From positions 1-48,119 of the IMG/VR virus record IMGVR_UViG_3300037635_002421: a DNA stretch of 48,119 nt; one strand, written 5' to 3'. Every line of letters begins with the position of its first letter. Within the stretch, counting starts at the first letter, position 1. Positions 38,302 to 47,383 of the stretch are shown piece after piece. The DNA is from a virus. The translations under genes and the position numbers were made by a program. The notes under the pieces were generated by a model. That model worked only from the letters and a program-made list of their open reading frames with translations, had not been told where the DNA came from and made no database searches.

Positions 38302-40050
38302 TTAAACAACATACTTGTATTCAACAACACCTGTTACAACACCTGCTGTAGGTGTAGCACTTGTTGATCCGTCACTTTGAACGAACTCAAGTTGTACTGC
38401 CGCATTTTTAGTTAGCGAACTTGCAAAAGGTAAGTCAATAACATAAGTTCCAACTGCAACGTCGTTAGTTGTATGAGCCGCTAGTACATTACCTGCACCT
38501 GCGTTATCTTTAACTAACATACCGTCAACTGAACCACCTGCTATCAATGTTGTAACATTAAGAATCACTCTACTTGCGTAATATGTTCTTCCTGATACGT
38601 TAGGTACAGTACCTATATCAAAAGAAGAGTCACTGCTGTTTGCTGTGAAACTTGCTCTTAATGTAAGACCGTCACCACCGTTGTTATCAACATAGTCTTT
38701 AACTGCCGCTGATGTTGGTAAAGTAGTATCGTTATCGTTACTACTAATTCCGTCTGCTTCATCAACGAACTTAGTTACTGCAATACTTTCACCACTGTCA
38801 GTTAATGTACCAAAAGATACAATTCCTGAAGCAGTTACGTTTACTAGTCCAGTAGCACTACCAGAATTAATAGAAGCAGTTCCGTCTGTTAATGTACCAC
38901 CTTGTAGTGATCCACTAAATGTACCTGCTGTCATATCTGATAATGTTTGATCCATTGCAAAAGTAACGTCATCATTTGTGTTACTTGAAGTAATGTTTCT
39001 TCCACCTAATAGTTTTAACTTGTCACTTGCTAATGCAACTACGTTATCAGCCGCATCATCTGACTGGATAGTCAATGATGTTGCAATTGATACTTCTGCC
39101 GCCGCTGTTATACGACCTTGTGCATCAACTGTAAAAGTTGCTACATTAGAAGCATCACCGTAATCACCTGCTGTAACGGCTGTATTATCTAAACCTAATG
39201 TTACACTACTTGCGCCGGAGGCTGAAGTTATTCCAGTTCCACCTGCGATAGTTAATGTACCAGTATCTAAGTCTAGAGTTCTTCCTGTACCGTCGTCACC
39301 AGTAAATGCTAAGTCATCGTCTCTGTCTAAGCCATCGACGTATGCTTTCATTTCAGTGTTAGCAGTATTTACATACGTGAGCATGTTACTGTTTGCTGTT
39401 GTAATAGTACTGTTTAAAGTAGTAACTTCGCCATCAACATAAGCCTTCACACTTTGTTGAGTTGGTACAGCAGTAGCACTATCTGAAGACATATTATCTT
39501 CATCTAGGAATGCTGTGATTGACGCACCACTGGCACCAGTAAAACTAGAACCTGTGATTCCAGCCGCCTGCATGTCAGCCGCAGTATAAGTTAAAGCACC
39601 TGTTGAAGAACCTGTGAAAGATCCTGTTCCAAATACTACTTTATCTGCTGATTCGTCCCAACCTAAAAATACGTTGTCGCTGTCGCCTCTTTCGATAACA
39701 AGACCGACGTCGTTTGAAGGTGTACCAGTTGTGCCTGTTCCTAATTCTAGTAAGGCATCACTGATTGTTGTATTAGTTGAACTAACAGTTGTGGTTGCAC
39801 CATTAACCGTTAAGTCACCTGTAATGACTGCGTCACCGTTAACAGTAACACTACTTGATGTTATATCGTCTGAAAGTAATGATCCTTGAACGTCAACGTT
39901 GGCGGCTCTAATAGCCTTAAGTGTTGAACCATCTGACCCTGTGAATTCGTATCTATCATTAGCACTTACCCACTTAAATCGTCCACCACCTTTGCCAAGT
40001 TGTACATCGTTGGATATACCTTTTAGACCAAAATTCTTTACATCTGCCAT
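38302..40050 (-). CDS. Tail fibre/virion structural protein
   Basis: 582 residues from MADVKNFGLKGISNDVQLGK, chosen because AAGGAG lies 9 nt upstream; 12 further open codons precede it. Ser/Thr/Asp/Gly-rich, with ITGDLTVNGATTTVSSTNTT and a following segment IERGDSDNVFLGWDESADKV homologous to the protein at 34286-35398. PTQQSVKAYVDG and LPTSAAVKDYVDN are repeated fibre motifs. Late box upstream, terminator downstream. Confidence 0.8.
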   Translation of the reverse strand: MADVKNFGLKGISNDVQLGKGGGRFKWVSANDRYEFTGSDGSTLKAIRAANVDVQGSLLSDDITSSSVTVNGDAVITGDLTVNGATTTVSSTNTTISDALLELGTGTTGTPSNDVGLVIERGDSDNVFLGWDESADKVVFGTGSFTGSSTGALTYTAADMQAAGITGSSFTGASGASITAFLDEDNMSSDSATAVPTQQSVKAYVDGEVTTLNSTITTANSNMLTYVNTANTEMKAYVDGLDRDDDLAFTGDDGTGRTLDLDTGTLTIAGGTGITSASGASSVTLGLDNTAVTAGDYGDASNVATFTVDAQGRITAAAEVSIATSLTIQSDDAADNVVALASDKLKLLGGRNITSSNTNDDVTFAMDQTLSDMTAGTFSGSLQGGTLTDGTASINSGSATGLVNVTASGIVSFGTLTDSGESIAVTKFVDEADGISSNDNDTTLPTSAAVKDYVDNNGGDGLTLRASFTANSSDSSFDIGTVPNVSGRTYYASRVILNVTTLIAGGSVDGMLVKDNAGAGNVLAAHTTNDVAVGTYVIDLPFASSLTKNAAVQLEFVQSDGSTSATPTAGVVTGVVEYKYVV

Positions 40051-40146
40051 TTTGATTTTCTCCTTGGAGTTTTTGAGGGTATTCAACTCCCTCTTTCAAT
40101 TTTTACATTGTTCCGGAATAATGTGTGTTGATGTATTGTGTACTAC

Positions 40147-40154
40147 TATTTATC
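40147..40154 (-). promoter_or_regulatory. T4-type late promoter box GATAAATA for fibre gene
   Basis: Minus strand GATAAATA in the 155 nt gap before the ATG at 40050. Downstream in the leader, ACATT-ATTCCGGAAC-AATGT can fold into a hairpin. Confidence 0.7.
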
Positions 40155-40205
40155 TTTGAACCAGAAAAACTGGCCTTTAAATACCTTAAAATTTCTGTGC
40201 TTTTT

Positions 40206-42218
40206 TTAAACGTATGTGACTTTAACAGTGGCATTACCGGCTGTTGCGCCGTAATGATTGATTCTGAAGTTTACTTCTAATTCATCTGTATTAGAAGAAG
40301 GCCATACATACTCTGGATTTGTTATGTATCCGCCTGCTGAGCCAGGATCGTTATCGTCCTGTCCATGTAAGAAATCTGTATCTACTGTGGTACCAACTTC
40401 CATTGTGGCTTCTTGTGAACCACCTGTGAATGCTGTGTGTACTTCGACACTAACACTTTGTATTTTACCACCTGGCGATACATTACCTAAGTCATAATTT
40501 TGACTGTTACCAAAGCCTCCTACTGGTGCTGTTACGTTGTATGTGAGCGTCTGTGCGTCGGTATTAGCACTATCCTGGTCACTTACCTTAGTCCAACTAC
40601 TACCATCATATAAGTATAATGCCCACTCACCAACACCGTTATCTATAACGTATGCTTGGTCACCTGTTGTAGGTGATAGTGAATTTCTAGCACTTATATC
40701 TGATACTACTGTTACACTAGCACTTCTAATACCTTGTTCTACATTCATTGCTAATGGGAACATTCCATTGTGTACACTGAAAATACCTGCGTTGTTTTCA
40801 AAGTTACCTGTGCTATCGTAAATATCAATTGGCCCACCATCAGTTCTAGTAAGTTTTAGTTTACTACCTGTACTTGCTGATGTAAAAGAAGGTAACCCAG
40901 AAACATTACTACTACCTACAAATGGATTACCGTTAGTATCATTAGAATTATTAAAGATGTTTATAGCATTACCGTTTGCTTCTGTGAGTGTTAATGCACT
41001 ACTAGTAAATGTAGCAGTCAAATTAGGAATACTTGCGGCATTAATATCTGTTGCCATGTCTTCTGGAATAGCAACTGCTATACCGTATGCACTTTGTCCT
41101 GCGGCATTAGTAGTAAAGTTTACTGTTGTATTACCACTACCGCCATTAAAAATAGCACTAAATGTTGTATAACCGCCAACTAGTCCGTATGCTGTTCCAC
41201 TAGCACTTGAAGTCACAGTTGTTGGTGCCGGTGATGTATCTGCTGTTATACTTGTACCACTAAGTCCATTTATTTGACTTACAGTTTCTGATAATGTACT
41301 ACTAAAGCCTGCTCCATTAAATGTGTGACTTACACCATTAAATTTAACAACTGTACCATCTGGTATTGTTGGGTTTATTGCTGAACCAGTTGTGCTTGTT
41401 TCTACAGCATTAGCAATCTTTAAGAACATTATTTTACCTGTATCAGATGTAGTTAAGTCTCCATCTGTATCTGCGTAAATAAAATCTCCTGCTGAACCTG
41501 GTATTGCTGGTACAAAGTCTATAATTCTGTTATTAGGTGACACCATAAATGCGTTAGGTCCTGGGCCATTCTCTACTACAACACCAAAACTCTTACTTAC
41601 TAGAGCGGCATTTGCCTTAACAAAATCTCCTGTATCACTGACTGCTATAACATCACCTACACTAAAACCGTGTGCTGTCTTTTCTAATAAGTAATTTAAT
41701 TGTGGATTTAAGTATTGAAATCTACTGTTTACGTTTGCGTAAAAGTCCGAACTAACAATACCAGTTGGAAGTGGATCTAACATTGGGTGTCCACTTTCGT
41801 TTAGTGTGAACACTACAGCACTACCACTATTGAATATACCAAGTCCTGTATTACTTTTAAATGTATTGTAACGTGCTACGTCTTCAACAACACATGTTAC
41901 TGAACTAGCACTTTTGCTGTCAACTGAAATAATTTTTAAACACTTACCGTCAGTTGCTCCTGCTACCCAGTCGCCAACTGCTACATCAAGTCCGTTAAAC
42001 TCTCTGTCTTTTCTTGTTAAGTGAGAACCATGTGATTGAGATGTAACTGAAAACACAATAGTCCATTGATAATTTTTTGGGGAACTACCACCTGAGTACC
42101 ATCTGTCTGCTGAACCGTTAGCATGTGGCCATACAGTTTTACCAGTAATGCTAGTTACATTAACACCTAAAACTTTATTTGGTACATTGAGTTCTATTTG
42201 ACTAGTCTTATAAGACAT
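40206..42218 (-). CDS. Large virion/tail protein
   Basis: 670 residues, beta-rich, Gly/Ser/Thr/Asn-rich. The N-terminus (SQIELNVPNKVLGVNVTSIT) is followed by a head-proximal-looking domain, a repetitive middle (GTVVKFNGVSHTFNGAG, TSSASGTAYGLVGGY) and a C-terminal jelly-roll-like domain. No enzymatic motif seen. GGAG overlaps the stop of the upstream collagen-like gene, so the two are co-translated. Probably a baseplate-attached fibre or spike. Confidence 0.7.
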   Translation of the reverse strand: MSYKTSQIELNVPNKVLGVNVTSITGKTVWPHANGSADRWYSGGSSPKNYQWTIVFSVTSQSHGSHLTRKDREFNGLDVAVGDWVAGATDGKCLKIISVDSKSASSVTCVVEDVARYNTFKSNTGLGIFNSGSAVVFTLNESGHPMLDPLPTGIVSSDFYANVNSRFQYLNPQLNYLLEKTAHGFSVGDVIAVSDTGDFVKANAALVSKSFGVVVENGPGPNAFMVSPNNRIIDFVPAIPGSAGDFIYADTDGDLTTSDTGKIMFLKIANAVETSTTGSAINPTIPDGTVVKFNGVSHTFNGAGFSSTLSETVSQINGLSGTSITADTSPAPTTVTSSASGTAYGLVGGYTTFSAIFNGGSGNTTVNFTTNAAGQSAYGIAVAIPEDMATDINAASIPNLTATFTSSALTLTEANGNAINIFNNSNDTNGNPFVGSSNVSGLPSFTSASTGSKLKLTRTDGGPIDIYDSTGNFENNAGIFSVHNGMFPLAMNVEQGIRSASVTVVSDISARNSLSPTTGDQAYVIDNGVGEWALYLYDGSSWTKVSDQDSANTDAQTLTYNVTAPVGGFGNSQNYDLGNVSPGGKIQSVSVEVHTAFTGGSQEATMEVGTTVDTDFLHGQDDNDPGSAGGYITNPEYVWPSSNTDELEVNFRINHYGATAGNATVKVTYV

Positions 42219-42222
42219 AGTA

Positions 42223-45200
42223 TTACTCCGCCATCACAAACGTAATCCAAGCATGGGTGCTTGTTCCAAACGATCTACTTGCTCCTGTTATCGCTTCTGT
42301 GACTTTCAAGTCTACGTTAGCATCACTTGAGAAACTTCCAAATGCTGTTGGAGATCCACTGCTTCCGCCGCCGTCTACTGTTCTTGTTGTCCAGTCACCA
42401 CTAACAGCATTCATGCTGTATTTGTTTGACGCATATTGATAACCATGGGCCATAATTGCTACTGGTGGATAATCAAATCCTGTAAACTGTACTTCAATCT
42501 CAGCACCTGTATCGCTGGTAATTGTTGTAGCATTAATGCCTGCTGTAGTATCTGATATACTTGATAGTGCGCCTGACGTACTGTAATTGAGTTTCATTCT
42601 TTCATAAGTGTTACCACGTGTTACGGAACCGCCGCCTCCGCCGCCACCTGGCTCACCTTTTTGTCCTTTATCTCCAGCCGCACCATCTGATCCATCTGCT
42701 CCATCTGATCCTGCTGGTCCTTGTGGACCTGCTACTGTACTTGGTTCACCCTTAGCACCTGTTGGTCCTTGTGGACCTGTTGGACCTGCATTACCGTCAC
42801 TACCTGCTGTACCCTGTGGTCCAGTGTCACCTTTTTGTCCTTTATCACCTGTCGGTCCAGTTGGGCCACCTAATTCACCTTTGTCACCCTTACTTCCTGT
42901 TGGACCTACTGGTCCTACGTTACCTTGAGGTCCTGTTGGTCCTGTAGCACCTGCTGAACCCTGTGGACCTACTTCACCTTTAGTACCCTGTCCACCCTGT
43001 GGTCCAGTTGCACCTTGTGGTCCTAATTCTCCTTTTTGTCCTTTGGCTCCATCGTTACCAGCATCTCCCTGAGGACCTGTTGGACCTGCTGGTCCTGTTG
43101 CTCCTGCTGGTCCTGTTGGACCTGCTACTGTACTATCAGCACCTGTGGCTCCCTTCTGTCCTTGAGCACCTTGAGGTCCTGTGGCACCTTGAGCACCAGT
43201 TGAACCTTGTGGACCTATATCACCTTTTGATCCTTGTGGACCTGTTGGACCTGCTACACCTTGAGCACCAGTTGTACCTTGAGCACCTGTGGCTCCAGTT
43301 TCACCTTTTTGTCCAGTATCACCTTTTTGTCCTTTATCTCCTGCTGATGAGGCCGCTACCCATGAACTATCATAATAAATGTATAGATCACCGTCATCAC
43401 TTGCCCACCATAAGTCGCCTTCAGAGCCACCACTTGGGGAAACATTTGCAACGGCAACTGAGGCATCAACACTATCTAATGCTGAACTTATATCAACATT
43501 ACTACTACCGCCACTAATTGAAATGACATTACCTGTCATACTTAGTGTTTGGTTAGTACCAGCACCTATTTCACCTTTTTGTCCTTGTGGTCCAGTTGCT
43601 CCAACTTCACCTTTATCTCCAGCAGTTCCTTGTGGTCCTGTTGGTCCTGCATCTCCTTGAGGTCCTGTTGCTCCAGTGGCTCCTTTATCTCCGGCAGTTC
43701 CTTGTGGTCCTTGTGGGCCAACTTCGCCTTTTGCTCCATCGTTTCCTGCTGGTCCAGTTGCACCTGCTGGTCCTGTTGGTCCAACATCTCCTTGTGCACC
43801 TTTATCTCCAGTTGCACCAGTTGTTCCCTGGGCACCTTGATCTCCTTTTGAACCTTTGTCTCCATTGGCTCCTGCAGGTCCTGTATTACCTACATTTCCT
43901 TGTGGACCTGTGGCTCCTGTTGCGCCAGTCTCTCCTACTTCACCCTTTTGTCCTTTTGCCCCATCACTACCTGCTGGGCCAGTTGCTCCAGTATCACCTT
44001 TGACTCCTGAACCTGAACCGGTAGCATCGATTGTAATTGTTTGAGCATTGCTATCTGCTGATATTGTTGCATTAGCACCTGCTATAAATGTTAATTGGTC
44101 TGCGGCTACATTTGCTACTACACTATTACCACCTTGTACACTTACAGTTTTAAATGCTTCGCCGGCTCCACCGCCTCCGCCACTGCCTGTGTTATTAATT
44201 GTAATAGTATCAGTACTTGCATCAGCAGTAATCGAAATACCGCTACCTGCTACAAAATTTAATGTATCTTGATTATTTTCTGCAATAATTAAGTCTTGTC
44301 CAGCAACACTAATATTTTTAAATATACCATCATTTAGTTGGGTATTATTAATTGTTACTGTATCGCCTGTAACTGATGTTGTTATACCTGTACCACCAAC
44401 AATATTAAATGTATCGTCTTTGGCACTAGCATCTGTTGAACCTGAATCGCCTGTAAAACTCTTATAATATCTTAATGCAGATACATTAGAGGTAATTGCT
44501 GTATTAACTTCTGCTTTAGTGTACTTGTCAATACTACTATCATTTAATGTAGCATCAATTATAATTGAATCTGTTCCTGGATTAGCAGTAAAACTTACAT
44601 TACTACCGCTAACTAAATTTAATGTATCATTATTGTTATCTGCAATAAGAAGTGTGCCATCTACATCGACGTTTTTAAATACGCCTGTGATAGCATCTGT
44701 TTTTGAAATCTGTATAGTATTGTTGGCTGTATATTGATTTACATCAATACCTGTTCCGCCCTCAAATCTAATTGCGTGGGTGGCACTTGTGGCACTGATT
44801 GTATTTGCTGAGCCAACACTAGTAACTGTGCTTATAGCATTTTGTAATTGTGCTGATGCAATATTGGCATCAACTTCTGCTTTGCTGTAAACACCTAAAT
44901 TTGTTCTTGCTGTTGCGGCATCTGGTAAGTCACTTAAATTATTTGTTTTGTTGACTGCGTTTGCTAATGTTGCCGCTGTAATAATAGTTGAGCCATCTTC
45001 TAATCTAATGGCCGAGTCTGCTGTTCCTCTAAATCTGTTTGCAAATATATTTAAATATTTGTAATTGCTGTTACCAATGTCATATGACATTGTTGTATCT
45101 GGTGCACTTGTGGCACTCTTAGGAATATAATTTGCTAAGTTGGCAGTTAGTTGACTAGCAGTTAAACCACCAGTTTGTAATGTTGTCCAACTAACACCAC

Positions 45201-45900
45201 CTGAACCATTTGTTACAAGTACTTGTCCGTTAGTACCATCTGATGTTGGTAATGTAAATGCGTTAGCAAATGTTGTACTTCTATTAGAATTTATTTTTAA
45301 TGCTGGTGTTGTACTACTTGCACTACCTACATAAAATACAGTACTGTTTGCACTTCTAACTTCAATATGACCATCTGTGCTTTTTGTTCCTAATATTAAA
45401 CTATGTTGTGAACTAAGTTCTACATCTGCGGCATCGTTTGAACTAATAACAAATCTTGTTTTAGCATCAAATCCTGCACTTTGACTGTTAGTAGGATAGT
45501 TTGCGTTATTTAATATACCTGCGTATGCTGTGATATTAGCATTATCACCAAAGTTTCTACCTGAGAAGATATTTGTATTGCCATTCACATTGTGAATGCT
45601 TAATGGTGTTGGTAGTGTATATGCTGTTGAGGAAACAGTAATAACGTTTGCAGATTCAGTTACAGTTGTTGCACCTGAGCCTTGTATCTTTTTAAAGTTT
45701 AATTGTGAACCGTCTTTTGCTGAGAATAGTCCAATGCCTGAAGCACCAACATTAGCACCACCAGTAACGGCGGCATTGGCATCTGAAGACAAACTATCTT
45801 GTGCTACAAAAATTCCTTGTGCAGAATCGTAAACTAGGATCTGATTATCGGTGATCCCGTCTATATTAAAAGTTAAATTATCTCCTGTTACATTTGGCAT
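42223..45900 (-). CDS. Collagen-like tail fibre protein
   Basis: 1225 residues. N-terminal attachment region with NITD-type repeats ([40 protein letters not shown]). Two Gly-X-Y runs, at about 630-780 and 850-1085, separated by a globular insert ([20 protein letters not shown]). Lys is frequent at the Y position (GAKGQKG, GDKGQKG), Pro mostly at X. A C-terminal domain (about 1095-1225) probably trimerises and binds the receptor. Collagen-like phage fibres form trimeric rods. Late box upstream. Confidence 0.88.
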   Translation of the reverse strand: MPNVTGDNLTFNIDGITDNQILVYDSAQGIFVAQDSLSSDANAAVTGGANVGASGIGLFSAKDGSQLNFKKIQGSGATTVTESANVITVSSTAYTLPTPLSIHNVNGNTNIFSGRNFGDNANITAYAGILNNANYPTNSQSAGFDAKTRFVISSNDAADVELSSQHSLILGTKSTDGHIEVRSANSTVFYVGSASSTTPALKINSNRSTTFANAFTLPTSDGTNGQVLVTNGSGGVSWTTLQTGGLTASQLTANLANYIPKSATSAPDTTMSYDIGNSNYKYLNIFANRFRGTADSAIRLEDGSTIITAATLANAVNKTNNLSDLPDAATARTNLGVYSKAEVDANIASAQLQNAISTVTSVGSANTISATSATHAIRFEGGTGIDVNQYTANNTIQISKTDAITGVFKNVDVDGTLLIADNNNDTLNLVSGSNVSFTANPGTDSIIIDATLNDSSIDKYTKAEVNTAITSNVSALRYYKSFTGDSGSTDASAKDDTFNIVGGTGITTSVTGDTVTINNTQLNDGIFKNISVAGQDLIIAENNQDTLNFVAGSGISITADASTDTITINNTGSGGGGGAGEAFKTVSVQGGNSVVANVAADQLTFIAGANATISADSNAQTITIDATGSGSGVKGDTGATGPAGSDGAKGQKGEVGETGATGATGPQGNVGNTGPAGANGDKGSKGDQGAQGTTGATGDKGAQGDVGPTGPAGATGPAGNDGAKGEVGPQGPQGTAGDKGATGATGPQGDAGPTGPQGTAGDKGEVGATGPQGQKGEIGAGTNQTLSMTGNVISISGGSSNVDISSALDSVDASVAVANVSPSGGSEGDLWWASDDGDLYIYYDSSWVAASSAGDKGQKGDTGQKGETGATGAQGTTGAQGVAGPTGPQGSKGDIGPQGSTGAQGATGPQGAQGQKGATGADSTVAGPTGPAGATGPAGPTGPQGDAGNDGAKGQKGELGPQGATGPQGGQGTKGEVGPQGSAGATGPTGPQGNVGPVGPTGSKGDKGELGGPTGPTGDKGQKGDTGPQGTAGSDGNAGPTGPQGPTGAKGEPSTVAGPQGPAGSDGADGSDGAAGDKGQKGEPGGGGGGGSVTRGNTYERMKLNYSTSGALSSISDTTAGINATTITSDTGAEIEVQFTGFDYPPVAIMAHGYQYASNKYSMNAVSGDWTTRTVDGGGSSGSPTAFGSFSSDANVDLKVTEAITGASRSFGTSTHAWITFVMAE

Positions 45901-45931
45901 AGTATTCCTATTCTAATTTGCAATTATAATG

Positions 45932-45939
45932 TATTTATC
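45932..45939 (-). promoter_or_regulatory. T4-type late promoter box GATAAATA for collagen-like fibre
   Basis: Minus strand GATAAATA, 32 nt before the ATG. It is flanked by GCAATTA/TAATTGC arms and overlaps a small ATCAAC-TTA-GTTGAT hairpin. Confidence 0.7.
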
Positions 45940-45951
45940 AACTAAGTTGAT

Positions 45952-46311
45952 TTAATTGCTTAATAAAATTTGTGAGATACTACCGTAAGATGACTCGTAT
46001 GTACTACCATCGCCGACTCCTGTTCTATCTAGAACGGCTCTTAGGTATACATAATTACCCTTAAATGTGTGAATTTCTGTGCCTGTAGTTGCAGATGCTT
46101 TTTCAATTAGTTTAATATCTCCCCAATCGGCTGATTCAGGGGTTAATGATAGTGTGCCTTGCAGTTTAATCTTGCCTACAAAAGCATTTAACTTTACACT
46201 AACGGAGTGAATTCCGTCCGTATAACCGAAATAACTATCTGCTTTGATTTTGTCGCCGGTTAAACTCATGTTATCGCTTGAGTTTCCTAGCATTTCTAAT
46301 GTTCTTCTCAT
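45952..46311 (-). CDS. Small virion structural-like protein
   Basis: 119 residues from MRRTLEMLGNSSDNMSLTGD, chosen because GAGG lies 6 nt upstream; the longer frame uses a TTG within that site. Beta-rich (IHSVSVKLNAFVGKIKLQGT), similar in feel to small fibre-associated proteins of marine phages. Its ribosome-binding site and ATG lie in the stem of a long inverted repeat. Confidence 0.65.
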   Translation of the reverse strand: MRRTLEMLGNSSDNMSLTGDKIKADSYFGYTDGIHSVSVKLNAFVGKIKLQGTLSLTPESADWGDIKLIEKASATTGTEIHTFKGNYVYLRAVLDRTGVGDGSTYESSYGSISQILLSN

Positions 46312-46355
46312 AAGTAGCCTCAATTGTATTTATCTCAATAAGGCACTTATGAGAA
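46305..46355 (-). promoter_or_regulatory. Inverted repeat hiding a ribosome-binding site, late promoter in loop
   Basis: In the minus-strand RNA, UUCUCAUAAGU pairs with ACUUAUGAGAA (11 bp), GCCU with AGGC (4 bp) and UAUUG with CAAUUG-type bases (5 bp) across two single-base bulges. The 9 nt loop is AGAUAAAUA, which contains the late -10 box. The 3' arm holds GAGG and the AUG of the gene at 45952-46311. Read-through RNA would fold and mask the start; RNA started at the late box lacks the 5' arm. Confidence 0.8.
46327..46334 (-). promoter_or_regulatory. T4-type late promoter box GATAAATA
   Basis: Minus strand GATAAATA inside the loop of the inverted repeat at 46305-46355. Expected start about 46320-46321, just upstream of GAGG. 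Confidence 0.75.
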
Positions 46356-46360
46356 TGTTG

Positions 46361-46834
46361 TTAAACTTGTTCGAGTCGAGTCATCAGTCTTTCAGCACGG
46401 TTAGTTACTTGTTTGTGCCATCTTGAATCTCTACCTTCCTTTGCGGCTTCTTTCCAATCTTCTTTTAGAATTGCGGCATGCATTTTCTTAAACTTACTAA
46501 GTCTTGTACGACCCATGTTAAACATCATATTAACCAAGATTTGCTGGACCTCGTCTGGTAAGTCTCCAAACACCCCTTCTTCGTATAATAACTCACACTC
46601 AGATATTGCTGTGTCAAGGTCTCTTTCAAAACATTCTTTAACACGTTCTTCTGATACTGGTGTTCCAACTTCTGCTCCATGCTCTGGATCGGTGTCGAGG
46701 ACCAAATGCCCCACTCCAAAAGTCGGGTATCCCAAGTGGTCGAGGTAGATCTCATTGACTACTCCTTCATCTATTTTAAGTTGCTCAAAAACTGCTTCTC
46801 TATCTAATTTTGTGTCTCTTCCAAATAATCCCAT
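46361..46834 (-). CDS. e: T4-type lysozyme (GH24 endolysin)
   Basis: 157 residues, close to T4 lysozyme (164). Catalytic E23-D32-T38 have the same spacing as T4 E11-D20-T26, in IDEGVVNEIYLDHLGYPTFGVGH. The C-terminal lobe contains VNMMFNMGRTRLSKFKKM and the closing DSRWHKQVTNRAERL. No signal peptide is visible, so a holin or baseplate association would be needed for access to the wall. It cleaves peptidoglycan glycosidic bonds. Confidence 0.93.
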   Translation of the reverse strand: MGLFGRDTKLDREAVFEQLKIDEGVVNEIYLDHLGYPTFGVGHLVLDTDPEHGAEVGTPVSEERVKECFERDLDTAISECELLYEEGVFGDLPDEVQQILVNMMFNMGRTRLSKFKKMHAAILKEDWKEAAKEGRDSRWHKQVTNRAERLMTRLEQV

Positions 46835-47383
46835 TTATAATTCCTCTGTGGTAACAACTTTATATATTTCGCTATTACCTACTGTTAATTGTAATTTAGC
46901 AACATCTTTTTTATTGGTCATGTAAACTGTTGATTTCCAACCATCACCAGTGTGTGTTACTTTTGCATCCATACTAAGTTTGCTAACTTTTTTAACCCAA
47001 TCAATATTTGGCCAATACTTGTATGCTACATATCTATATTTATTAAAAAACAGTTGTCTTCTAAGTATTTGATTATTTGATGTAATAACATCATATTCTT
47101 CTTGCGAACGTATACCTTGTACACTAATTATACTATCTTTAAATTTTCTAATAAATTTTTTAGCAACTTTGCTATCTGAAAAATACACTGAATAATTTTT
47201 GTGCCATGCAAATTTCATTGTGTCCCAGCAGTACTGATTTTGAAATTTGTATATTTCTTCTAATACCATAGGATCGTGTATAAGCCAATTGCCTTTTACT
47301 TCTGCTTTGATATGATACTTATTCCACCATAATTTAAATGATGGCCGGATATCTATACCGGAAACAGTATTGCCTAAATTCAT
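46835..47383 (-). CDS. Hypothetical phage protein
   Basis: 182 residues, basic and aromatic-rich (FKLWWNKYHIKAEVKGNWLI, KFAWHKNYSVYFSDSKVAKK). Alternating strands suggest an alpha/beta domain. No family recognised. It overlaps the Clp gene by 4 nt and abuts lysozyme. Confidence 0.55.
   Translation of the reverse strand: MNLGNTVSGIDIRPSFKLWWNKYHIKAEVKGNWLIHDPMVLEEIYKFQNQYCWDTMKFAWHKNYSVYFSDSKVAKKFIRKFKDSIISVQGIRSQEEYDVITSNNQILRRQLFFNKYRYVAYKYWPNIDWVKKVSKLSMDAKVTHTGDGWKSTVYMTNKKDVAKLQLTVGNSEIYKVVTTEEL

Noticed and set aside
42608-44044. Pro- and Leu-rich open frames on the + strand
   Set aside because: They are the complement of Gly-X-Y codons in the collagen-like fibre; the low complexity keeps all frames open.
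46244-46426. 60-codon + strand open frame across the 46.3 kb inverted repeat
   Set aside because: It overlaps two supported minus-strand genes, has no promoter or Shine-Dalgarno, and arises from the palindromic sequence.
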